Numbered from the stretch's first letter, positions 24,767 through 33,839 are shown. The stretch: DNA of 64,000 nucleotides from an uncultured Collinsella sp. (GCA_938005465.1 CALLNU010000020.1:5148-69147), one strand, 5' to 3'. Numbers and translations are program-made. Notes: a model not told the origin generated them from the letters alone.

Positions 24767-26581
24767 CTACTGTTCGTGCTTATGCTGCTTGGGCTCAAGC
24801 CTTCTCGCTGCCGTGAAGCAGGCCGTGGCCGCCATGGCCAATGCGATGCTGGCCATCCAAGTGGAGTCGCCGGTTGCAGCGAGCTTTGGTTCATCGGCTG
24901 TCGTGCGTCCCGACTTTTTTGTAGCCGCCTCGTCGGCGTCCTTTTCAGGAGTGGCAGGATCACTTTTGTTGTCGCCGGGTGAATCTACGTCGGTCTTTCC
25001 GCCCGCCTGCTCCCCTTGGGCCTTCCCCTCCACGGTGAAGGACGCATCGGTCGCCGTCCCGTCCTTCCAGACGGCCGTGACGGTGTGTCCGCCGCCGGCG
25101 AGCGTGTCCAGGTAGGACGGCCTGAGCTCGATAATCGTGCTGCCCCTGGTTGCGGTGTAGTTCTCGGCGGAGACCTCAGTTCCGTCCACGAGGAGACGCG
25201 TGAACTCATCGAGAGGACCGCTGAAGCGGAAGGTCAGACCGGCCTCGCCGTCCTTTGCATACGCCTGCCCGTCGCCCTTGGTGGCGGCATACAGCGGAGC
25301 GGTCACGTCGAAGGTGACGTCCCCCGCGTCGTCGACATCAAAGGTCTGAACGCCGGTCTTGCCGTTACGCTCGGCGTAGGCGGAGCTGTAGACGAAGGTC
25401 TCGTGGCCCGTCTTGTCGAGGACCGCGAGGGCTTGGATTTCAAACGAGCCCATCGAGAGCGACGTGGGGAACTCGATTTCGATATAGCCCCTTGCCGCAT
25501 CGTAGCTGCAGCTCAACGTTTTGCGGGTCTTTAAAGAGTTCGGGTCCTCGACATAGCCGGGGTCGCCGAGGATCGGGGAGACAGACTTTACGCCGTCCGC
25601 GTCGCCTACATTGCAATAGATACGGAGGATCCCGCCGACGGGGACCCTCTTCGCGGAGATGGAAACGTTCGAGACCGTGGGCGGGTTCCGGTCGATCGCG
25701 CCGCCGGTCACCTCGAAGCACAGCTCGCTCGGGTCGCCAACCGAGAAAGTCGCGCCCGAAATGCCGTTGGCCCTGGCGTAGGAACTCTCGTACACATCGG
25801 TCTCGAACCCTAGGCCATCGGTGACCGAAAGGCCGATCAGCCTGTGCCTTCCGATCCTATTGCTGTCGAATGTGAGGTCAAACCCGTCGATAGACGAGCC
25901 TCCGTGATAATAGGCTGACGAAACAGAGCAGCCGTCGTCCGAATTCTCCCAGCCCTGCCGCAGTATGGGGGAAACGGAGCGAACGCCGTCGGCATCGGAG
26001 ACGGTCCAAGAGATGTGGAGGTCGGCACCGGTTGCGACCTCCCTGCTCGAGAGCGACACGGAGGACACGGTCGGCGGGTTTTGGTCCTCGGGTCCCTCGG
26101 TCACCTCATACTCGAGGGGGTCGGTGGTGAAGGTCGGACAGTCGAGCCCCTTCTCCTCGGCATACGTCGTGTCGTAGACATCGGTAACCCATCCAAGACT
26201 ATCGGTCACGCCGAGGCCGATGATCCGGTACCTGCAGGGCCGGTCGCTCGGGGAGGTGGAGATATCGAAGCCCGCGGTCGTGTTGCCGGTCGACGAGAAG
26301 GCGAGACGGGAACTGATTCCATGGTCTCCGGTATCGTTTTCGACAAGGACTTCGACTATGGGCGTGACGGACCGTACCCCGTCAGGGTCATCGACGCTAT
26401 AGCCGACATGCAGCGTGGAGCCGGCCGTGACTGTCGTCGCGGATATCGTCACGTTGGAGATGCTGGGCGGGTTCGGGTCCGACGCGGCTAGGGCGGTTGA
26501 GGGCAAAGCAAGCGCTACGGTGGCGGACAGCGAGGCGAGCAGGCTAAGCGCGAAGCGCCTGGAGAATTTCAAGGAGGTCAT
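24767..26581 (-). CDS. Sortase-anchored surface protein with three Ig-like repeats
   Basis: 604 residues. An N-terminal signal peptide (RRFALSLLASLSATVALAL, cleavage after STALA near 32) is followed by three repeats of about 130 residues starting with NPPSISNV, NPPTVSSV and NPPTVSNV, each with a DADGV(R/K)SVSPI-like core. A fourth, different beta-domain lies near 425-515. The C-terminus has a Lys/Asp/Thr-rich spacer, then LAATGD, a hydrophobic helix and a basic tail: a sortase signal with LAATG for LPXTG. It should be covalently attached to the cell wall and may be an adhesin or enzyme-associated stalk. Ligand unknown. Confidence 0.82.
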   Translation of the reverse strand: MTSLKFSRRFALSLLASLSATVALALPSTALAASDPNPPSISNVTISATTVTAGSTLHVGYSVDDPDGVRSVTPIVEVLVENDTGDHGISSRLAFSSTGNTTAGFDISTSPSDRPCRYRIIGLGVTDSLGWVTDVYDTTYAEEKGLDCPTFTTDPLEYEVTEGPEDQNPPTVSSVSLSSREVATGADLHISWTVSDADGVRSVSPILRQGWENSDDGCSVSSAYYHGGSSIDGFDLTFDSNRIGRHRLIGLSVTDGLGFETDVYESSYARANGISGATFSVGDPSELCFEVTGGAIDRNPPTVSNVSISAKRVPVGGILRIYCNVGDADGVKSVSPILGDPGYVEDPNSLKTRKTLSCSYDAARGYIEIEFPTSLSMGSFEIQALAVLDKTGHETFVYSSAYAERNGKTGVQTFDVDDAGDVTFDVTAPLYAATKGDGQAYAKDGEAGLTFRFSGPLDEFTRLLVDGTEVSAENYTATRGSTIIELRPSYLDTLAGGGHTVTAVWKDGTATDASFTVEGKAQGEQAGGKTDVDSPGDNKSDPATPEKDADEAATKKSGRTTADEPKLAATGDSTWMASIALAMAATACFTAARRLEPKQHKHEQ

Positions 26582-26888
26582 TGGTGGTGCCGATCTTCCA
26601 TAATTGTTGCAGCGATACCAGTATATCTTTGGCCCATGCTAGCCAGATGTTCTTTCCGCGAACGGCTCGTTAGTTTAGAGACGGCATATGGACGCCTGTC
26701 TCGTCCACGTTTCTCGTAAGGGCGATTATAAGGACATGAAGAGACTTTCTCGGAACAATCAATTGGGGATATCAAAGAAATGCTGGACGCCTCCTGATCG
26801 CTCAATGCCTTTGAGGTGAAATGCGGCGCATCGGCTACGTTGTTGAGATCATTTATCGAGCGATACGTCATTCCAGCTGAGGCCACCG
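26582..26888. other. Intergenic stretch with nothing recognised
   Basis: 307 bases, lower in GC than neighbours. Open frames here are short and unlike known proteins. It may hold the promoter of the minus-strand surface protein. Confidence 0.4.
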
Positions 26889-27329
26889 TCATGAGGCTTC
26901 TGTTCCTACACCCCCCGCAATCCCGCGCGCGGCACCCAACAGCTCGTACTCCCTCTCGCTCCACTGGCACAGCTCGGCAGTCTCGACGGCGTCGCGACAC
27001 AGGTCCAGAAACACCTCAGCTCCCTCGCAGAAGCACTCGCGGGCAAAGTCACCCGAACCGCTTGCGACGCACGTGCCGTCGGCAAACAGCTTCCAGCTAG
27101 ACAGCTCGCGCGAGTCGTCTCCAAGCAGCTTGATCTGCAGTACGTGCGGGTCGCCGGCGGTGTAGAGCTCTTTCTCGAGCGCCTGCACGGTAAAGCGCAT
27201 CTGGTGGGGGAGACTGCTCTTGACCATGGCCGAGGCATAGCCGTTCGGCTTGTCCAGAAGATGCATTCGTTTTGGCTTGGCTGCCAGGTTGTGGAAGTTG
27301 CGCTCACTGTGCACGGAGAAATTGTCCAT
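26889..27329 (-). CDS. Hypothetical protein, 146 residues
   Basis: Start chosen at the ATG with AAAGGAG eight bases upstream (reads MDNFSVHSERNFHN). The sequence is soluble and mixed alpha/beta, with MVKSSLPHQMRFTVQALEKE and VLQIKLLGDDSRELSSWKLF in the middle and a Cys-containing acidic stretch (ECFCEGAEVFLDLCRD) after it. No domain recognised. The gene stands alone between the surface-protein gene and the 33-bp repeats; codon use is like that of its neighbours. Confidence 0.6.
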   Translation of the reverse strand: MDNFSVHSERNFHNLAAKPKRMHLLDKPNGYASAMVKSSLPHQMRFTVQALEKELYTAGDPHVLQIKLLGDDSRELSSWKLFADGTCVASGSGDFARECFCEGAEVFLDLCRDAVETAELCQWSEREYELLGAARGIAGGVGTEAS

Positions 27330-27694
27330 ACGGACTCCTTTCATCGATATTGGCAGGGCCACCGTGCCTCTTGGCCGGTTGGCGTCGGGATCGTGGAGCC
27401 AACTCTCTACCCCGACTCTGGATAAAACGCGCCCGCTCCTTGCGGGCACGATGGGGTCTATCAACGTGTACGGACAGAAATCAAGCGCCATCCGCGAAAT
27501 GACGCGCGGATGGCGTTGGTTTCCCAAGTGATTATTCGGCTTCCATCCGGAAAAGTGTCGAAATCAGCCGTGTAAAAGTACGGAAAAGTGTCGAGATAGG
27601 CACCTTAAAACTTCGGAAAAGTGTAGCTGGATGACAAAACAGCACTTAGAAGCCGGTGCTGGATGCGGGATCCTGCGGCCGCCTTCAGCTCTCG
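27330..27694. other. Intergenic region with a hairpin and an orphan repeat array
   Basis: 365 bases without a recognised gene. A hairpin CGCCATCCGCG/CGCGGATGGCG lies at 27486-27515. The 33-bp direct repeats at 27548-27626 follow. Confidence 0.6.
27548..27646 (+). repeat. Three 33-bp direct repeats (orphan iterons)
   Basis: CGGAAAAGTGT(C/A)G begins at 27548, 27581 and 27614, an exact 33-bp step. The first two units also share GA(A/G)AT after the core, and each unit has a TAAAA stretch in its second half. No ATPase or other gene starts just downstream on the plus strand. Confidence 0.78.
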
Positions 27695-28684
27695 CTACTC
27701 GTCGTCTCCGTCGTTGGGGTCGCCCTTGAGGGTGTTGATGTCCAGGTACTGGTTATCGTCCTCTTTTTGCTGGGTCTCCGACTCCGCTTGGGTGGGGCCG
27801 CGGAACAGCTGGAATCCCTCAAACGCAATGACACCGAGCAGGGCAATGATAATGGCGATAAAGGCAACCTTGACTGCCTGCGGAAATTCCGAGAAACGCA
27901 GCGCCTTTTCCTCGGCGTAATAATCGGCGAAGCGCTCTTCGCCCATGCTTTTGGTATACGCCGGCGCGGACGCGGCCTCCGGGTCATATTCCGGTGTAGG
28001 CGTGGCGGCGTACGGATCGTTGAGATAATCGCTCGATGCGGTGCCATAATCCTCGGTCTCGATGCGACCGGTGCCAGCATAGTCATCGGAATAATCGGAA
28101 TATGCCGCACCGCCCTCATAGTCCGCGGCGCTCGTGTTGGCGGCAAAAAGCGGGTTAACTGGAACATCGAGCGCCGGCATGCCGGTAGAGGTCTCATCCA
28201 GATCGGTTGCAGTCCAGGAATCGTAGGCAACCTGATAGGCAACGGGCTCATCGAGCCTTGCGACCGGAGGCTTGCGTGCCGCAGGAACAGGCAACTGCTG
28301 GGCGCTGTACATAACAGTGCTGTCGGCCGATTTGCCCTGCGTCGCTGCTGCGAGAAATGCCGCCGTCTCGGACGGGTCGCTTGCGGGGCGGGGAGCGGGC
28401 GTGGGCGCCGAAGTGGGTGCGGGTGTAGGCGCGGGCGTCGAAACAGCCGGCTGCGCAGGAGTCGGCGCAGATGCGGTCTTAGGCGCAAGTGCGGGATTGG
28501 GGCTTGACGGGCGAGCCCCGCCGCCGCCCATGAGTTCGTCGGCGGTCCACGGGCGATCATCCATCACATCGTCAAGGCTCAGCGAAAACAGGTCGTCTTC
28601 ACCCTCATCGAACATGCGGTGCACATGTCCACCAATTGCCGGAATCAATCCGCGACCGGTGCATGATGCCTTGCTCAACGCCAT
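27695..28684 (-). CDS. Single-pass membrane protein with Pro/Ala-rich region
   Basis: 329 residues from an ATG with AAAGGA eight bases upstream. The N-terminal 60 residues are acidic (MFDEGEDDLFSLSLDDVMDD). Residues about 65-110 are Pro/Ala/Thr-rich. The middle is acidic and Tyr-rich (TSAADYEGGAAYSDYSDDYAG). One membrane helix, VKVAFIAIIIALLGVIAFEG, lies near 275-297, followed by a short charged tail. With no signal peptide, most of the chain is probably cytoplasmic. No known domain; the design recalls actinobacterial membrane scaffold or regulatory proteins. Function unknown. Confidence 0.65.
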   Translation of the reverse strand: MALSKASCTGRGLIPAIGGHVHRMFDEGEDDLFSLSLDDVMDDRPWTADELMGGGGARPSSPNPALAPKTASAPTPAQPAVSTPAPTPAPTSAPTPAPRPASDPSETAAFLAAATQGKSADSTVMYSAQQLPVPAARKPPVARLDEPVAYQVAYDSWTATDLDETSTGMPALDVPVNPLFAANTSAADYEGGAAYSDYSDDYAGTGRIETEDYGTASSDYLNDPYAATPTPEYDPEAASAPAYTKSMGEERFADYYAEEKALRFSEFPQAVKVAFIAIIIALLGVIAFEGFQLFRGPTQAESETQQKEDDNQYLDINTLKGDPNDGDDE

Positions 28685-28807
28685 TCTGTTCCATCCTTTC
28701 GAAATACTAATGACATCGATTATATGGAACTTCTCAAGCGGCTCGGTCTCGGATTCGCGCTTTCCAGAACTCGCGCCCAAAAGGGGAGGGGCAATCTAGG
28801 CGAGTGC

Positions 28808-29461
28808 CTACTTGTCGCCGGCCGCCGCCTTGGCCTCATTGAGGTAGCTATAGAAGCTGTACTTGGAGATGCCAAAGAACTCGCAGGCGCGCTCGCTCGA
28901 CTTGGAAATGAGGAAGGCGCCGCGACGGTCGAGGTAGCCAATGGCACGAATGCGCTCGTCTTTGGTCATGAGTGCCGCGGGCTTGCCCACAAACTGCTCG
29001 CACTCGTGCAGCAGGTCCTCGAGCAGGTCGCCGATGTTCTTGGTAATGGGCTCGGGCTCGGTGTAGCCCGTGCCGCCGGTGCCGGTAAAGGCGTCGAGCG
29101 AACGCTCAAAAGCCTTCATGAGCGTAATGTCAAAGTTGATGCCCAAAATGCCGACGGGTTTGCCCTCATCGTTGCGGATAAAGATCGTCGAGGACTTGAG
29201 CAGCTTGCCATCGGTGGTTTTAGTGAGGTACGGCTCGCGGTCGTGCACGTCGGTGGTGCCCTCGTGCATGGACTCAAACACAATATGGCTGGGGCCGTCA
29301 CCCAGTTTGCGCCCGCTGACGTGACCGTTTTCGATCACTACGATGGAGTGGTCCACGTCATCGGTCTCCAGATCGTGGACGACGACTTCGCAGTTGGGGC
29401 CAAATTGGAGCGCCAGGCCGTGTGCAAGGCGCTTATAAAACTCAATCTGTGCGGGGGTCAT
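28808..29461 (-). CDS. YheO-type PAS/HTH transcriptional regulator (right purine block)
   Basis: 217 residues, same architecture as the regulator at 6908: YheO PAS domain (CEVVVHDLETDDVDHSIVVIENG, VSGRKLGDGPSH; residues about 24-115) and a C-terminal helix-turn-helix (ERACEFFGISKYSFYSYLNEA). The sequences are clearly homologous but diverged. The gene diverges from dpaL-ygeY-ygeW with a 277-base control region between, which makes it the likely regulator of that block. The PAS domain may sense a purine or an intermediate. Confidence 0.88.
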   Translation of the reverse strand: MTPAQIEFYKRLAHGLALQFGPNCEVVVHDLETDDVDHSIVVIENGHVSGRKLGDGPSHIVFESMHEGTTDVHDREPYLTKTTDGKLLKSSTIFIRNDEGKPVGILGINFDITLMKAFERSLDAFTGTGGTGYTEPEPITKNIGDLLEDLLHECEQFVGKPAALMTKDERIRAIGYLDRRGAFLISKSSERACEFFGISKYSFYSYLNEAKAAAGDK

Positions 29462-29600
29462 AGGTGCCTTCCTAAAAATTAGTTTGGGCTCACTGTGCCA
29501 TAAACCACACCTGTTCGCAAATAACGAAAGCGTCGCTGCGTTGTGTGACCGTTCGGCGGCGAAAAAGTACCGATTACGGCAACAAACAATTCGTTAGGTA

Positions 29601-29651
29601 TGCCAATCAAAAAGTGTGATAGAACATTACTAACAAACTTTTTGTTTGGCA
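29601..29651. promoter_or_regulatory. 15-bp inverted repeat upstream of dpaL
   Basis: TGCCAATCAAAAAGT (29601-29615) and ACTTTTTGTTTGGCA (29637-29651) are complementary with one mismatch around a 21-nt spacer. It lies 87 bases before dpaL in the divergent control region and is a candidate binding site for the YheO-type regulator. Confidence 0.5.
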
Positions 29652-29738
29652 TCCACATAAAAGTTCAGCCGTGTGAATGGGATCGGGCTGAAACGCGTAT
29701 GCGGGGGCCGGCAAGAGAGGACTTAAGGAGTTCACCGT

Positions 29739-30953
29739 ATGGCCGATAAGATCCAGTGGGCGAGCAACACGATGCCCAAGAGCGATGACAAGCACTTGGG
29801 AATCATGAGCCTCGACCACGTGAAGAAGGCCCGCGCCTTCCACCAGTCGTTCCCCCAGTACACCGTCACTCCGCTTGCCCGCCTGGACGGCCAGGCCGCG
29901 CGCCTGGGCTTGTCCAACCTGTGCGTTAAGGACGAGAGCTATCGCTTTGGCCTCAACGCCTTTAAGGTCCTGGGCGGCTCGTTTGCCATGGCCAACTATA
30001 TTGCCGACGAGACCGGCAAGGACGTTGCCGAGTGCACCTTCGATTACCTGACCTCCGATCAGCTGGCCAAGGATTTTGGCCAGGCCACCTTCTTTACCGC
30101 CACCGACGGCAACCATGGCCGCGGCGTGGCATGGGCTGCCAACAAGCTGGGCCAGAAGGCCGTCGTGCACATGCCCAAGGGTTCCACCAAGCCCCGCTTC
30201 GATAACATCGCCGCCGAGGGCGCCACGGTGACCATCGAAGAGGTCAACTACGACGAGTGCGTGCGCATGGCCGCCGCCGAGGCCGATGCCTGCGAGCGCG
30301 GCGTCATCGTTCAGGACACCGCCTGGGAGGGCTACGAGAAGATCCCGTCCTGGATCATGGAGGGCTACGGCACCATGGCTTCCGAGGCTGCCGAGCAGCT
30401 GCGCGAGATGGCCATCAACCGCCCGACGCACGTCTTTGTCCAGGCTGGCGTAGGCTCGCTCGCCGGCGCCGTGGTGGGCTACTTCACCAACCTGTATCCC
30501 GATAACCCGCCGACCTTCGTTGTGGTCGAGTGCGCTCCGGCCGCCTGCCTGTACAAGGGCGCTGCCGCCGGCGACGGCGACCCGCGCATCGTGGACGGCG
30601 ACATGCCCTCCATCATGGCCGGCCTGTGCTGCGGCGAGCCCAACATCCTGGGCTGGGATATCCTGCGCAACCACACCACCGCCTTCGTGTCCTGCCCCGA
30701 CTGGGTCACCGCTCGCGGCATGCGCACCCTGGGTGCTCCCGAGAAGGGCGACCCGCGCGTCATCTCCGGCGAGTCCGGCGCTGTGACCACCGGCCTGGTC
30801 GAGACCCTCATGCTCGATCCCGAGTACGCCGAGCTCAAGGAGCTCATCGGCCTGGACAAGACGAGCTCCGTGCTCTGCTTCTCCACCGAGGGCGACACCG
30901 ATCCGGATCAGTACCGTCGCATCGTCTGGGAGGGCGAATACCCCACTTGCTAA
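29739..30953 (+). CDS. dpaL: 2,3-diaminopropionate ammonia-lyase
   Basis: 404 residues, the usual size of YgeX/DpaL. This PLP enzyme splits 2,3-diaminopropionate into pyruvate and two ammonia through 2-aminoacrylate. The cofactor lysine is residue 76 in LNAFKVLGG, the TATDGNHGRGVAWAA motif is near 128, and the glycine-rich QAGVGSLAGAV is near 233. RBS AAGGAG. It leads the dpaL-ygeY-ygeW operon. In the anaerobic purine route it supplies the last carbon-releasing step to pyruvate. Confidence 0.96.
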   Translation: MADKIQWASNTMPKSDDKHLGIMSLDHVKKARAFHQSFPQYTVTPLARLDGQAARLGLSNLCVKDESYRFGLNAFKVLGGSFAMANYIADETGKDVAECTFDYLTSDQLAKDFGQATFFTATDGNHGRGVAWAANKLGQKAVVHMPKGSTKPRFDNIAAEGATVTIEEVNYDECVRMAAAEADACERGVIVQDTAWEGYEKIPSWIMEGYGTMASEAAEQLREMAINRPTHVFVQAGVGSLAGAVVGYFTNLYPDNPPTFVVVECAPAACLYKGAAAGDGDPRIVDGDMPSIMAGLCCGEPNILGWDILRNHTTAFVSCPDWVTARGMRTLGAPEKGDPRVISGESGAVTTGLVETLMLDPEYAELKELIGLDKTSSVLCFSTEGDTDPDQYRRIVWEGEYPTC

Positions 30954-31025
30954 TACTGGGCGGAGTAAATAGGTATCGCTCCGCCACCTCACAGGTAGAT
31001 TCCTTCGTTTGAAAGGTTATGAACA

Positions 31026-32411
31026 ATGGCTAAAGAACTCGATTTCGACGCTATCAAGGCTGCAGCTGAGTCCCATCGTGCTGATATGACGCGTTTTCTT
31101 CGCGCAATGATTAGCCACCCCTCTGAGTCCTGCGAGGAGGGTGAGGTTGTTGCCTGCATCAAGGCCGAGATGGAGAGCCTTGGCTATGACGAGGTCAAGG
31201 TCGACGGCCTGGGCAACGTCATGGGCTTTATGGGCGAGGGCGACAAGATCATCGCCATCGACTCCCACATCGACACCGTCGGCATCGGCAACATCGAGAA
31301 CTGGGATGCCGATCCCTACGAGGGCTACGAGACCGACGAGATCATCTACGGCCGCGGCGGCTCCGACCAGGAGGGTGGCATGGCTTCTGCTACCTACGCT
31401 GCCAAGATGATGAAGGACATGGGCCTCATCCCCGAGGGCTACAAAATCATGGTCGTCGGCACCGTCCAGGAAGAGGACTGCGACGGCATGTGCTGGCAGT
31501 ACATCTACAACAAGGACGGCATTAAGCCCGAGTTCGTCATTTCCACCGAGCCCACCGACGGCGGCATCTATCGCGGTCACCGCGGCCGTATGGAGATCCG
31601 CGTCGACGTTCACGGTACCTCCTGCCACGGCTCCGCTCCCGACCGCGGCGACAACGCCATCTACAAGATGGCCGACATCATCGCCGACGTCCGCGCCCTC
31701 AACAACAACGGCTGCGACGAGTCGACCGACATCAAGGGTCTCGTCAAGATGCTCGACCCCAAGTACAACCCCGAGCACTACGAGGATGCCCGCTTCCTGG
31801 GCCGCGGCACCTGCACCGTCAGCCAGATCTTCTACACCAGCCCCAGCCGCTGCGCCGTGGCTGACTCCTGCGCCATCTCCATCGACCGTCGCATGACCGC
31901 CGGCGAGACCTGGGAGTCTTGCCTGGACGAGATCCGCAACCTGCCGGCCGCCAAGAAGTACGGCGACGACGTGAAGGTTTCCATGTACATGTACGACCGT
32001 CCGTCCTGGACCGGCGAGGTCTACGAGACCGAGGCTTACTTCCCCACGTGGATCAACAAGGAGACCGCTCCGCACGTCAAGGCCCTCGTCGACGCCCACA
32101 AGGCCATGTTTGGTGACGAGCGCATCGGCTGCGAGCCCAGCATGGACAAGCGCACCGGTCGCCCGCTGTGCGACAAGTGGACCTTCTCCACGAACTGCGT
32201 TTCCATCCAGGGCCGCTACGGCATCCCCTGCGTGGGCTTTGGCCCGGGTGCCGAGTCTCAGGCTCACGCTCCCAACGAGGTCACCTACAAGGACGACCTG
32301 GTCACCGCTGCCGCCATGTATGTGGCTGCCCTGAACCTCTACGATCCGAGCCAGGCCGATGGCGACGCCACCGTGTTCCGCGCCGGTCTGACCAACAACA
32401 AGATCGATTAG
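31026..32411 (+). CDS. ygeY: YgeY-type M20 metallohydrolase
   Basis: 461 residues of the M20/ArgE/DapE family. Zinc ligands and catalytic residues are visible: IDSHIDTVGIGN near residue 78, GRGGSDQEGGMA near 114 and GTVQEEDCDG near 147, then the dimerisation lid domain (HRGRMEIRVDVHGTSCHGSAP). It matches YgeY of the selenium-linked purine cluster. It probably hydrolyses an N-acyl or ureido intermediate to release diaminopropionate for DpaL; this role is inferred. It begins 72 bases after dpaL. Confidence 0.92.
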   Translation: MAKELDFDAIKAAAESHRADMTRFLRAMISHPSESCEEGEVVACIKAEMESLGYDEVKVDGLGNVMGFMGEGDKIIAIDSHIDTVGIGNIENWDADPYEGYETDEIIYGRGGSDQEGGMASATYAAKMMKDMGLIPEGYKIMVVGTVQEEDCDGMCWQYIYNKDGIKPEFVISTEPTDGGIYRGHRGRMEIRVDVHGTSCHGSAPDRGDNAIYKMADIIADVRALNNNGCDESTDIKGLVKMLDPKYNPEHYEDARFLGRGTCTVSQIFYTSPSRCAVADSCAISIDRRMTAGETWESCLDEIRNLPAAKKYGDDVKVSMYMYDRPSWTGEVYETEAYFPTWINKETAPHVKALVDAHKAMFGDERIGCEPSMDKRTGRPLCDKWTFSTNCVSIQGRYGIPCVGFGPGAESQAHAPNEVTYKDDLVTAAAMYVAALNLYDPSQADGDATVFRAGLTNNKID

Positions 32412-32612
32412 TCCCATTCCTCGATTTTGTTGAGCCGGGGGCCGCTCGTGTCCCCGGCACCCCCTGTTGACTTGGGGCCCGCGGTCGTTATCTCCCATGC
32501 TTCCTCAACGGTGGCGGGTCCTCGTCATGGTGCTCTGCATGTTCTAGCCACACGCGCATGGCGGAGCACATCTACTCATTGCGATCGTTTCATCTTTAGA
32601 AAGGACATTTCC

Positions 32613-33815
32613 ATGGACGCTAAGTTTACCGAGCTCGTCGAGCAGCTGAACGGCCTCGATTTTAAGGGTATGTACGGCAGCGACTTCCTGCACACCTGGG
32701 ACAAGACCACCGATGAGCTCAAGGCTCTCTACATTGTCGCCGACGCACTGCGCGAGCTGCGTGAGAACAACGTTTCGTCCAAGATCTTCGACTCGGGCCT
32801 GGCCGTCTCCCTGTTCCGTGACAACTCCACCCGTACGCGCTTCTCTTTCTCTAAGGCCGCCAACCTGCTCGGCCTCGAGCTGCAGGACCTGGACGAGAAG
32901 AAGTCCCAGATCGCTCACGGCGAGACCGTCCGCGAGACCGCTACCATGATTTCCTTCATGGCCGACGTCATCGGCATCCGCGACGACATGTACATCGGCA
33001 AGGGCGACGCCTATATGGCCGAGGTCTCCGAGTCTGTCCAGCAGGCCTACGAGGACGGCGTTCTGGATCACCGTCCCACGCTCATCTCCTTGCAGTCCGA
33101 CTCCGATCACCCCACGCAGTCCTCTGCCGACATGCTCTACCTCATCAACGAGTTTGGCGGTCTTGAGAACCTCAAGGGCAAGAAGGTTGCCGTCACCTGG
33201 GCCTATTCGCCCTCTTACGGCAAGCCGCTGTCCTGCCCGCAGTCGCTGATCAGCCTGCTGCCCCGCTTTGGCATGGACGTCACCCTGGCTCACCCCGAGG
33301 GCTACGACCTCATGCCCGAGGTCGTCGAGCGCGCCAAGGGCTATGCCGCCGAGTCCGGTACCACCTTTAAGCAGGTCAACACCATGGCCGAGGCCTTCGA
33401 GGGCGCCGACATCGTGATCCCCAAGAGCTGGGCTCCGTTTGCCGCCATGGAGAAGCGTACCAACCTGTACGCCGAGGGCGATGACGCCGGCATCGCAGCG
33501 CTCGAGAAGGAGCTGCTCGCCCAGAACGCCACCCATCAGGACTGGTGCTCCACGACCGAACTCATGGAGAAGACCGCCAACGGCCAGGACACCATCTTTA
33601 TGCACCCGCTGCCCGCCGACATCTCCGGTGTCTCCTGCGAGCACGGCGAGGTTAACGCCGACGTCTTCGACATGCACCGCGTGGGCATGTACAAGGAGGC
33701 CAGCTACAAGCCGTACGCCATCGCTGCCATGATGTTCCTGCAGAAGGTTGCCGATCCCGCCGCTACCCTCAAGGCCCTCGACGAGCGTAACACCGCCCGT
33801 TGGCTCCAGGCCTAA
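32613..33815 (+). CDS. ygeW: YgeW-type knotted carbamoyltransferase
   Basis: 400 residues from the ATG with AGAAAGG upstream. It belongs to the aspartate/ornithine carbamoyltransferase family: carbamoyl-phosphate motif FRDNSTRTRFSFSK near residue 70 and HPLPADISGVSCEHGEVNAD near 331. The insertion pattern matches the knotted YgeW group, whose natural substrate is not settled. In purine catabolism it likely works in the phosphorolytic direction, yielding carbamoyl phosphate for ATP. A 201-base spacer with GC hairpins separates it from ygeY; a terminator follows. Confidence 0.93.
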   Translation: MDAKFTELVEQLNGLDFKGMYGSDFLHTWDKTTDELKALYIVADALRELRENNVSSKIFDSGLAVSLFRDNSTRTRFSFSKAANLLGLELQDLDEKKSQIAHGETVRETATMISFMADVIGIRDDMYIGKGDAYMAEVSESVQQAYEDGVLDHRPTLISLQSDSDHPTQSSADMLYLINEFGGLENLKGKKVAVTWAYSPSYGKPLSCPQSLISLLPRFGMDVTLAHPEGYDLMPEVVERAKGYAAESGTTFKQVNTMAEAFEGADIVIPKSWAPFAAMEKRTNLYAEGDDAGIAALEKELLAQNATHQDWCSTTELMEKTANGQDTIFMHPLPADISGVSCEHGEVNADVFDMHRVGMYKEASYKPYAIAAMMFLQKVADPAATLKALDERNTARWLQA

Positions 33816-33839
33816 AGCCGGGTTGAGGTAAGCCATGTA

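Noticed and set aside
32427..32612. N-terminal extension of YgeW by 62 codons
   Set aside because: The upstream part lies in a hairpin-rich spacer and is unlike the family; the ATG at 32613 has its own ribosome site and gives the normal length.
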